Of a DNA stretch of 41,754 nt, positions 35,559-41,754 are shown in pieces. The notes under the pieces are model-generated. The model worked only from the letters and a program-made list of their open reading frames with translations, was not told where the DNA came from and searched no databases. The DNA is from Actinomycetes bacterium (lineage in GTDB: Bacteria; Actinomycetota; Acidimicrobiia; Acidimicrobiales; RAAP-2): NCBI GenBank assembly GCA_021822565.1, contig JAKAQM010000010.1:1-41754 (forward strand), given 5' to 3'. The position numbers and the translations under genes are program-made. How positions within the stretch are numbered: position 1 is the first letter of the stretch; each line of letters opens with the position of its first letter.

Positions 35559-37115
35559 TCAGCTCGCCGCGTGCATGAGGACGTACAGCACGCTCGCCGC
35601 CGCCCCGCAGGCGAGGACGACGCTGAGCGTCGTGAGCCGGACGCCGAGGGCGTTCCGGCTGACCGGCACCAGCTCCCGGCCGGCGATGCGCCACGTGGCC
35701 CACGCCGCCGCCGCGGTGCCGGCGATGATCACGGCGACCTGGACCACGACGATCCAGCCGTTGGAGAGGATGTGGAACCCGTAGATGGTCGACGAGGTCG
35801 ACATGAAGCCGGCGATGTGCGCGACCGCGGGCACCACCCGAGCCGAGTGCTTGAAGAACTTCGGCAGCTGGCGGGCGAAGTAGTCGGCACCCACCACCGG
35901 GATGAGCCCGTAGGCCATGGGGACGAAGAACGCCCGGAACCGCGAGGTCCGGTCCACGAAGCTGTCGCGGTAGGTCTCGGGCACGTCCCGGCGGCCGAGG
36001 CCCCGCGAGACCAGCCAGGCGACCCCGGCCAGGAGCAGGGCCCCCAGCGCGATGATGCCCAGGTAGTCGACCGGGTTCGGGTAGTGCGGGATCGCCATGT
36101 AGCGGTTCAGCCAGTTGTCCAGCGAGGTGTAGGCGTTGGTGGCATTGAACTGCTGGAAGAGCACCAGGCCCCAGAGCGCCGCGATGCCCCAGGCCACGTC
36201 CGCCCGCCGCCGCCGCGGGGCGACCACCGAGGTCAAGGGACGCTGGAGGAACAGCCCGACGTTGCCCTCCGGGCAGGACTTGTAGCACTCCGAGCACAGG
36301 CCGCACGACAGGTTCGAGTCGGCGCTGCCGGGCCACGTGTACCACGGGCAGCCGTAGCCCTTCTCGCTGCCGCGCATGCAGTCCTTCGTCTGGCACGCGA
36401 GGCAGACCTCGCGGTCCTTGGTCCGGAAGCCCGCCACCGAGCCCATCGACCCGACGGTGCCGATCAAGGTGGAGAGCGGGCACACGTAGCGGCAGAAGGT
36501 CCTGCGCTCGAAGACCAAGAAGAAGATCAGTGCCGACGACACGATGCCGACGACCATCCACGAGGTGTCCGCAGGGTTGCCCGGTCCGGCGATGTTGAAG
36601 AACTCCTCGATCCAGGTGAGCACGATGAAGCTCACCACCGGGATCAAGAAGCCCAGGCGGGCGAGCGGCTCGGGGAACTTGCGCCCGAGGCCGAGGGTCT
36701 TCTGCGTGCGACGCCAGAAGGTGCGCCGCTGGATCCACTCGGCGAAGCCGCCGAAGGGGCACATCGCGCACCACGCCCGCCCGACCACCACCATCATCAC
36801 GAAGACGAGGCAGAACCAGACATACCAGGTGATCGCCGCGCCGAAGTTGAGCCCGGGGATGGCGGTCCCCGCGATGCCGACGAAGATGACGGTCCAGAAG
36901 ATGACCTGGTTCGGCACGATGAGGAGGAACTGGAACTTGCGGTTGCGGATGAAGCGCGCGACGTGCGGGTTGCGCGTCAGCTCCAGGCCCGGCTCGGGGT
37001 CGGTCGGCGAGAACCGTTCGGCGAGCCCGGTCCTCCTCGTCGGCTGCAGGTGGACCGCCGTCGACACCGGGTCAGCAGGGGCGTCGCTCTCGCGGTCCTC
37101 CACGTAGACGGCCAT
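35559..37115 (-). CDS. NapH/NosR-like membrane polyferredoxin
   Basis: The protein has 518 residues. About eight membrane helices frame cytoplasmic cysteine clusters: C116-x2-C119-P, C208-x3-C212-P, then two [4Fe-4S] sets, C238, C241, C246, C256 and C271, C274, C277, C281. The CxxCP and CxxxCP pairs at helix ends are typical of NapH, NosR, CcoG and RdxA-type quinol-linked electron carriers. It probably passes electrons between the quinone pool or a membrane partner and the soluble oxidoreductase encoded next. AAGGAGG lies six bases before ATG 37115; transcription probably starts from the promoter at 37211-37239. Confidence 0.85.
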   Translation of the reverse strand: MAVYVEDRESDAPADPVSTAVHLQPTRRTGLAERFSPTDPEPGLELTRNPHVARFIRNRKFQFLLIVPNQVIFWTVIFVGIAGTAIPGLNFGAAITWYVWFCLVFVMMVVVGRAWCAMCPFGGFAEWIQRRTFWRRTQKTLGLGRKFPEPLARLGFLIPVVSFIVLTWIEEFFNIAGPGNPADTSWMVVGIVSSALIFFLVFERRTFCRYVCPLSTLIGTVGSMGSVAGFRTKDREVCLACQTKDCMRGSEKGYGCPWYTWPGSADSNLSCGLCSECYKSCPEGNVGLFLQRPLTSVVAPRRRRADVAWGIAALWGLVLFQQFNATNAYTSLDNWLNRYMAIPHYPNPVDYLGIIALGALLLAGVAWLVSRGLGRRDVPETYRDSFVDRTSRFRAFFVPMAYGLIPVVGADYFARQLPKFFKHSARVVPAVAHIAGFMSTSSTIYGFHILSNGWIVVVQVAVIIAGTAAAAWATWRIAGRELVPVSRNALGVRLTTLSVVLACGAAASVLYVLMHAAS

Positions 37116-37210
37116 CAGCCCCTCCTTGTCTCGGTGATCTGCCGTGTCGCCCGAGGCTCCGATCGGCCTCGCTGCAGGCGCTGAACACGTATAGTGGATT
37201 ACTGAACTTT

Positions 37211-37254
37211 ACCCTAGTTAGCTCTCGACACTACGTCAAGTGTGTGAGTAGACT
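37211..37254. promoter_or_regulatory. overlapping divergent promoters with a palindromic operator
   Basis: Minus strand: TTGACG (37239-37234), 17-base spacer, TAGGGT (37216-37211), driving the polyferredoxin unit. Plus strand: TCGACA (37225-37230), 18-base spacer, TAGACT (37249-37254), 6 bases before the Rrf2 ATG. ACACT (37228-37232) and AGTGT (37239-37243) form an inverted repeat with a 6-base centre that covers both -35 boxes. Confidence 0.65.
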
Positions 37255-37260
37255 TTTTTC

Positions 37261-37893
37261 ATGGATCTGGCGCTGTCGAGCCGGGGCAGGTACGCCCTCC
37301 GGGCGGCGGTCTTCCTCGCTGCGGAGTACGGCTCGGGGATCCTCCGGACCCAGCAGCAGGTCTCCGACGCGATGGGGGTGCCGCGTGGGTTCGTGCCCCA
37401 GGTGCTGAGCGACCTCGTCCGCTCAGGGCTCGTCGTGTCGGTGCACGGCGCGCACGGCGGTTACCGCCTCTCGCGCCCTCCCGGGCAGGTCCGCCTCTTG
37501 GAGGTCGTGGAGGCAGGAGAAGGGCTCTTGGACAGCACCGGCGGCGCTCCGCGCGGCCGCTCCGCCGAGCGGGCGGCCTCTTCCCTGCAGACGCTCATGA
37601 CCGAGGCGGGCACAAGGTTCCGCCACGTGCTCGCGGCCACGACCCTCGAGCACCTCGTCGGTCGGGCGGACCCGGGCGCCCCGCGCCCCGGCTCGCTCCC
37701 CTGCGGGGTGCTAACGGTCTCCCGGCCCTCGGGTCCGTCCGTGCGTGGCGCGGAGCGCGTCGCCATCCACGAGCAGGTCGGCGAGGAACCGCTCGAGGGA
37801 CGCTTGGACCGGGTCGGGGCGCCGACGAGCCCGCAGCGTGGCCACGGCGGCGACGCAGAAGATGGCACCGTAGACGAGGAGTGCGAGCAGTGA
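37261..37893 (+). CDS. Rrf2-family regulator without cluster cysteines
   Basis: The frame has 210 residues. Residues 1-85 are an Rrf2 winged helix (SSRGRYALRAAVFLAAEYGS, QVSDAMGVPRGFVPQVLSDL, VHGAHGGYRLSRPPGQVRLL). The loop that carries three Cys in IscR/NsrR has none (GLLDSTGGAPRGRSAERAA), so it cannot hold a standard cluster. After about residue 148 the chain is Gly/Pro/Arg-rich and overlaps an antisense small membrane-protein gene. ATG 37261 lies 6 bases after TAGACT, a leaderless start. It is divergent from the polyferredoxin gene. Confidence 0.82.
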   Translation: MDLALSSRGRYALRAAVFLAAEYGSGILRTQQQVSDAMGVPRGFVPQVLSDLVRSGLVVSVHGAHGGYRLSRPPGQVRLLEVVEAGEGLLDSTGGAPRGRSAERAASSLQTLMTEAGTRFRHVLAATTLEHLVGRADPGAPRPGSLPCGVLTVSRPSGPSVRGAERVAIHEQVGEEPLEGRLDRVGAPTSPQRGHGGDAEDGTVDEECEQ

Positions 37894-37935
37894 GCCTGCG
37901 ACCGCCACCGCACACAGGAGCAACATCGTTCCCAC
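37711..37935 (-). CDS. small single-pass membrane protein
   Basis: The protein has 74 residues: one long hydrophobic segment (MLLLCAVAVAGSLLALLVYG, continuing AIFCVAAVATL), then RARRRPDPVQASLERFLADL, a positive-inside tail with an amphipathic helix. CAGGAT lies 6 bases before the GTG at 37935. The frame overlaps the 3' tail of the Rrf2 gene on the other strand; the Rrf2 tail there is low complexity, so this membrane protein is likely to be the constrained frame. Function is unknown. Confidence 0.5.
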   Translation of the reverse strand: MGTMLLLCAVAVAGSLLALLVYGAIFCVAAVATLRARRRPDPVQASLERFLADLLVDGDALRATHGRTRGPGDR

Positions 37936-38048
37936 GCTCCCATCCTGGGCTCGTCGAGGCGCGCCGGGAACCGGGGACCCCCCTCCGTGATGCTGCGGGC
38001 CGGATCGAGGGCGTCCGTGAACCTACGGAAGTGGCTCGTGCGTATGCC

Positions 38049-38735
38049 GTGGCGCCTGGGCGCACCGCGGTCCGGATCGTGATCGTCGAAGATCACGCGC
38101 TCGTGCGCGAGGGAACCGCACAGCTGCTGGAATCCACCCCGGATCTGCAGGTGGTGGGCCAGTGCGGAACCGCTGAGGAAGGTGCCGAGCTCGTCGAACG
38201 GCTCGCTCCCGACGTGGCGCTCGTCGACGTGAACCTGCCGGGTGCCAGCGGGCTCGAGCTCGCTGGCGAGCTCGCCCGGCATCATCCGTCGACCCGCGTG
38301 CTCGTCGTGAGCGCGTACGACGACCACGCCTACGTCGCGGAGGCGCTCGAGATCGGCGTCGGGGGGTACCTCCTCAAGACCGCGTCCGGCCGAGAGCTCG
38401 TCGATGCCGTCCGGCTCGTCGCTGGCGGCGTGTTCGTCCTCGACGGCGCGGTGTCGTCGAGGCTCGGACGCATGCGACGCGGGACGGCGCCGGGGCACTT
38501 CGATCCGCGCGCGCTCACTCCGAGGGAGGCCGAGGTGCTCACGCTCGTCACCCAGGGACGCTCCAACAAGCAGATCGCGGCCGAGCTCTCGCTCGGCTTG
38601 CGTACGGTCGAGTCCCACGTCTCGAGCCTGCTCGCGAAGCTCGGCGCCACCTCGCGCACCGAGGCGGTGGCGCACGCGCTGCGCGGAGCTGCCGGACCGC
38701 GTGGTCGCGTCGATGACGAGATCCTGGGCTCCTGA
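38049..38735 (+). CDS. NarL/LuxR-type response regulator
   Basis: The protein has about 228 residues. Receiver domain: VRIVIVEDHALVREG (acidic pocket D15), phosphoacceptor D60 in VALVDVNLPG, and K110 in GGYLLKTAS. A LuxR helix-turn-helix follows: LTPREAEVLTLVTQGRSNKQ, IAAELSLGLRTVESHVSSLL, KLGATSRTEAV. GTG 38049 is the nearest start before the fold, with GTG 38031 as an alternative; neither has a clear ribosome-binding site. The kinase gene begins inside its last 23 bases, so the two are co-transcribed. Confidence 0.85.
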   Translation: MAPGRTAVRIVIVEDHALVREGTAQLLESTPDLQVVGQCGTAEEGAELVERLAPDVALVDVNLPGASGLELAGELARHHPSTRVLVVSAYDDHAYVAEALEIGVGGYLLKTASGRELVDAVRLVAGGVFVLDGAVSSRLGRMRRGTAPGHFDPRALTPREAEVLTLVTQGRSNKQIAAELSLGLRTVESHVSSLLAKLGATSRTEAVAHALRGAAGPRGRVDDEILGS

Positions 38736-40176
38736 GACAGCTCGGCTGGACCTCGACGCAGGCCCGGGCAAGCTCGCCGACATCGTTCGGCGCGCGCTTC
38801 GGCCGCCCCTTCGCGACCGGCGCTTCTGGATGGTCCAAGTGGTGGTGGTGTTCCTCGCAGGGCTGCACCTCCTGGTCGATGTGCACTCCTCTGGGCGCAC
38901 AGGCGCCTTCCCCGGCGGCATCCCCGTGGCCCTGCTCATCGTCCCGGTCGGCTACGCGGCGCTCCGTTACGGCCTGACTGGTTCGGCGGCCACCGCAGCC
39001 TGGGCAAGCCTGCTGTGGCTCCCCGACCTCCTCCTCCCCGTCGACCAGGGCCATGCGCCCTCGGACGTCGTGAACCTGTTGCTCGTCGACGGTGTCGCGC
39101 TCTTCTTCGGCCAGCGGATCGAGGTGGAGCGAAGGGCGCACGCGCGCGTCGAGCGCGCGACCCTCGGGCGCCTTGCAGCCGAGGCGCGCTATCGCCAGCT
39201 CTTCGAGGCGAACCTCGCGCCGATCCTCGTCCTCGACGCGCGAGAGGTCGTCCGCGCCGCCAACCCGGCGGCGACGGCACTGTTCGGCGAGGGTGCGATC
39301 GGCACGCCGGCTACCGAGCTCGTCGACGCCAGCCAGCTCGAAGAGCTCCAAGGCCGGGTCGTCACCCTGGGTGACGGGCACGACTACCGTGTCGCCGTCG
39401 CCGAGCTGCCCGAGGGCGGCGACGACGCGGCGCAGCTGGTCTTCGAAGACGTGACGAAGGAGCGCAGCGAGACCCGGCGGGCGGCGCGGCAGCGCGCGCT
39501 CATGGTCGCGGCCGAAGAGGAGCAGCGCCGCCGCCTCGCTCGCGAGCTGCACGACGAGCCACTGCAGCTCCTCTTGCACCTGGCACGGAGGTTCGAGACC
39601 CTGGGGGAGTCGAGTGGCGTGCCCGCCGCGGTGGCGTCCAGTCTCGAGGACGCCCGGCTCCGAGCGCTCGAGGCCGCGACCAGGCTGCGGAACCTCGCTC
39701 GGGATCTGCGGCCGCCGGCCCTCGACCAGCTCGGCCTCGTCCCTGCGCTGTCGAGCTTCCTCGCCGAAGCCGAGGACGACAGCGGGCTCCCCCTCGACTT
39801 CGAGGTCTCCGGCGAGACGCGCCGCCTCCATCCCGACGTGGAGCTGGGCGCCTTTCGCATCGTCCAGGAGGCGGTGCGCAACGCCCTTCGACATGCCCGT
39901 GCCCGAGAGGTGCGGGTCCACCTGGCGTTCGATCCCGACCTCGTCCGCCTGGACGTCGTCGACGACGGCGCGGGCTTCGTCGTCGAGGGCGAGGGCCGCT
40001 CGAACGAGCACTCCGGCCTCGGCCGCTCGGGCGAGCACCTCGGTCTGGTCGGCATGGCCGAGCGCGCCAGCCTGCTCGGCGGGCGGCTCGAGGTGCACAG
40101 CTCGGTCGGGCGCGGCACGGACGTGCGCGCCTGGCTTCCCGACGAACCCGGGGGCGGCCCGAACGGCACGGCGTGA
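38713..40176 (+). CDS. membrane sensor histidine kinase, DesK/NarX type
   Basis: The protein has 487 residues. Four membrane helices (about 38-57, 68-88, 92-110, 118-134) with short loops form a membrane-embedded sensor. A PAS-like domain follows (158-250: YRQLFEANLAPILVLDAREV, VRAANPAATALFGEG). The HisKA_3 helix has H280 in RRRLARELHDEPLQ, then a HATPase with FRIVQEAVRNALRHA, LDVVDDGAGF and GLVGMAERASLLGGRL. It phosphorylates the response regulator encoded immediately upstream. The signal is unknown; no periplasmic domain of size is present. Confidence 0.88.
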   Translation: MTRSWAPETARLDLDAGPGKLADIVRRALRPPLRDRRFWMVQVVVVFLAGLHLLVDVHSSGRTGAFPGGIPVALLIVPVGYAALRYGLTGSAATAAWASLLWLPDLLLPVDQGHAPSDVVNLLLVDGVALFFGQRIEVERRAHARVERATLGRLAAEARYRQLFEANLAPILVLDAREVVRAANPAATALFGEGAIGTPATELVDASQLEELQGRVVTLGDGHDYRVAVAELPEGGDDAAQLVFEDVTKERSETRRAARQRALMVAAEEEQRRRLARELHDEPLQLLLHLARRFETLGESSGVPAAVASSLEDARLRALEAATRLRNLARDLRPPALDQLGLVPALSSFLAEAEDDSGLPLDFEVSGETRRLHPDVELGAFRIVQEAVRNALRHARAREVRVHLAFDPDLVRLDVVDDGAGFVVEGEGRSNEHSGLGRSGEHLGLVGMAERASLLGGRLEVHSSVGRGTDVRAWLPDEPGGGPNGTA

Positions 40177-40242
40177 GCCTCGCACGTCGGTCGTGGCGGA
40201 TCACCGCATGACCGCGTGCCGGTTCACTACCCTTGGGCTTGC

Positions 40243-40270
40243 AGGCGGCCGATGAGAGGCGGCCGATGAG
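40243..40270 (+). repeat. 14-bp tandem duplication
   Basis: AGGCGGCCGATGAG occurs twice head to tail in the gap between the kinase and adenosine deaminase genes. Nothing else is seen in this 214-base gap. Confidence 0.8.
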
Positions 40271-40390
40271 AAGGGCGAGAGGGGGAGGATCGTCGTTGGA
40301 GGGAGCTGGTGCGGTCGATCGCCCGTCGCTGCAGCCGGGGTCGGGCTCGACGCCGGAGCGCGCCCCGGGATCCTCGATGCCACCCGGGTC

Positions 40391-41512
40391 GTGAGCGCGA
40401 CCATGCCGGTTGGAGCCGATCCGGAAGGCTTCGTGCCGACGCTCGCCGAGATCCGGCGCGTGCCGAAGGTGCTCCTGCACGACCACCTGGACGGAGGGCT
40501 GCGCCCCCAGACCGTGCTCGATCTCGCCAGCGACACCGGCTACGGGGCGCTGCCGACCTGCGAGGTCGACGAGCTGTCGAAGTGGTTCCGCGCCGGCGCG
40601 GCGCGTGGCGATCTCGGCCTCTATCTGGAGGGCTTCGTCCACACCGTCGCCGTCATGCAGACGCGCGATGCGCTCGTGCGCGTGGCAGCCGAGTGCGCGC
40701 AGGACCTCGCCGACGACGGCGTGGTCTACGCGGAGGTGCGGTTCGCCCCGGAGCTGCACACCGCCCAGGGCCTCAGCGAGCCCGAGGTCGTCGAAGCCGT
40801 GCTCGAAGGGTTTCGCCAGGGGAGCGAAGGCCGCGGGATACGGGTCTACGCGCTGCTGACGGCGATGCGGACGGCCGCGCGGTCGCTCGAGATCGCGGAG
40901 CTCGCGGTCCGCTACCGCGACCTTGGCGTGGTCGGCTTCGACATCGCCGGGGCGGAGAAGGGCAGCCCGCCGACCGAGCATCTCGCCGCGTTCCAGTACG
41001 TCCAGCGCCAGAACTTCCACATCACGATCCACGCAGGCGAGGGGTTCGGGCTGCCGTCGATCTGGGAGGCGCTGCAGATCTGCGGTGCCGACCGTCTGGG
41101 CCACGGCGTGCGCATCCTCGACGACATCGAGCGACGCCCTGACGGATCGGTCGCGTTGGGTCGTCTCGCGGGCTACGTCCGCGACCGACGGGTGCCGCTC
41201 GAGATGTGCCCCACCTCCAACGTGCAGACCGGCGCCGCAGCGACCCTCTCGGACCACCCGATCGGGCTGCTGCGCTCGCTGTACTTCCGGGTGACCGTGA
41301 ACACCGACAACCGCCTGATGAGCGGCGTCACCTTGTCCTCCGAGCTCCGCGACGTGGCCGAGACCTTCGGCTACGGCTGGCACGATCTCGAGTGGCTCAC
41401 GCTCAACGCGATGAAGAGCGCATTCGCGCACTTCGACGAGCGGCTCCGCCTGATCAACGACGTGATCAAGCCTGGTTTCGCCGCGGCGCGCCGCGCAGCT
41501 GGTGCATCGTGA
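40391..41512 (+). CDS. add: adenosine deaminase
   Basis: The protein has 373 residues. Zinc-binding HxH is [14 protein letters not shown] (H30, H32). Substrate and catalytic motifs follow: [40 protein letters not shown] (His and catalytic Glu), [24 protein letters not shown] and [10 protein letters not shown]. It converts adenosine to inosine and ammonia; with the adenosine kinase it represents purine salvage. GTG 40391 and ATG 40403 are both possible starts. Confidence 0.92.
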   Translation: MSATMPVGADPEGFVPTLAEIRRVPKVLLHDHLDGGLRPQTVLDLASDTGYGALPTCEVDELSKWFRAGAARGDLGLYLEGFVHTVAVMQTRDALVRVAAECAQDLADDGVVYAEVRFAPELHTAQGLSEPEVVEAVLEGFRQGSEGRGIRVYALLTAMRTAARSLEIAELAVRYRDLGVVGFDIAGAEKGSPPTEHLAAFQYVQRQNFHITIHAGEGFGLPSIWEALQICGADRLGHGVRILDDIERRPDGSVALGRLAGYVRDRRVPLEMCPTSNVQTGAAATLSDHPIGLLRSLYFRVTVNTDNRLMSGVTLSSELRDVAETFGYGWHDLEWLTLNAMKSAFAHFDERLRLINDVIKPGFAAARRAAGAS

Positions 41513-41654
41513 GCGGGTGAGCCCGAAGGGCTACGTGCAGCCCGTCCGGCAAGCCCACGGCAGCGGGTCGATGAAGGAGGCCTTCTCTGGTCCGGTACCG
41601 CGTGCACGGGCGGGCGTCCTCCGCTGGGGCCGAAGTCCAGGAGCAAACGATAGC

Positions 41655-41660
41655 TATTCT
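41655..41660 (+). promoter_or_regulatory. -10 element near the right edge
   Basis: TATTCT lies 6 bases before GTG 41667, matching the leaderless pattern seen elsewhere in the window. Confidence 0.4.
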
Positions 41661-41666
41661 GGCATC

Positions 41667-41754
41667 GTGGTCTCGGAGCGATCCGCGGAGGCGGGCAAGG
41701 ACGCGGACGAGGACGCGGGAACCGCGTCTCGGTGGTGGCCTGCCACCACCGACG
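41667..41754 (+). CDS. N-terminus of a gene running off the right edge
   Basis: GTG 41667 opens 29 codons without a stop (VVSERSAEAGKDADEDAG, then TASRWWPATTD). The acidic hydrophilic start followed by RWWPATTD is compatible with the N-tail of a membrane protein, but no family can be named. Confidence 0.4.
   Translation, partial: MVSERSAEAGKDADEDAGTASRWWPATTD

Noticed and set aside
39500-41431. A 643-codon minus-strand open frame
   Set aside because: It is antisense to the histidine kinase and adenosine deaminase genes.

Overview
The window is about 42 kb of uniformly GC-rich DNA with dense genes, many GTG/TTG starts and many ATGA/GTGA gene overlaps. The gene content (DUF2293 and DUF6398 proteins, VapBC45-type pair, M1 aminopeptidase, PfkB adenosine kinase next to YchF, NarL/DesK two-component pair) fits an actinobacterium, perhaps an acidimicrobial lineage; that placement is inference. 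A recurring start signal is visible: a TAnnnT hexamer 6-8 bases before the start codon with no room for a ribosome-binding site, as expected for leaderless transcripts. I used it to choose several starts.

Layout: (1) 0.2-2.8 kb, DUF2293 protein and a two-gene unit ending in a DUF6398 protein. (2) 3.0-5.8 kb, a minus-strand operon of three poorly characterised proteins joined by 4-base overlaps. (3) 5.9-11.8 kb, a toxin-antitoxin island: AbiEi/AbiEii, a remnant of a DUF4411 PIN toxin cut by an IS481-like transposase remnant, a paralogue of the helical-repeat protein from region 2, a VapBC45-like pair, HicBA, and a Phd antitoxin with a frameshifted RelE. Operator-like palindromes precede abiEi and hicB, and a 61-bp repeat lies upstream of both the abiE and vapBC45 operons. 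(4) 11.8-13.0 kb, no convincing gene. (5) 13.0-16.4 kb, a secreted S53 peptidase and the main discovery: a beta-propeller/thioredoxin fusion whose thioredoxin active site reads W-(TGA)-G-P-C, with the reading frame continuing through a full thioredoxin fold; 0.2 kb away on the other strand lies a tRNA with a UCA anticodon, 5-bp T stem and long variable arm, i.e. tRNA-Sec (selC). Together they indicate a selenoprotein. (6) 16.5-20.6 kb, zinc-ribbon peptide, Mug-type DNA glycosylase, AhpD-like protein, FAH-family hydrolase, NifU-domain protein with a His-rich repeat, PRC/MgtE_N/CBS protein. (7) 20.8-22.5 kb, a variant NRAMP transporter. (8) 22.6-26.7 kb, a glycosyltransferase, methyltransferase, terpenoid-cyclase-fold protein and a convergent second methyltransferase, followed by a GDT1/TMEM165-type transporter. 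(9) 27.3-32.2 kb, aminopeptidase N divergent from adenosine kinase and YchF, sharing a compact bidirectional promoter. (10) 32.2-37.9 kb, a redox island: NapH/NosR-like membrane polyferredoxin, a ferredoxin-GltD-flavodoxin fusion, an Fe-S Rrf2 regulator with an extra ligand-binding-like domain, and a second, cysteine-poor Rrf2 regulator read divergently from an overlapping promoter. (11) 38.0-41.5 kb, a two-component system and adenosine deaminase, then the start of a gene cut by the window end.

The selenoprotein with adjacent selC, and the redox island with two Rrf2 regulators, are the two loci most likely to hold undescribed biology.
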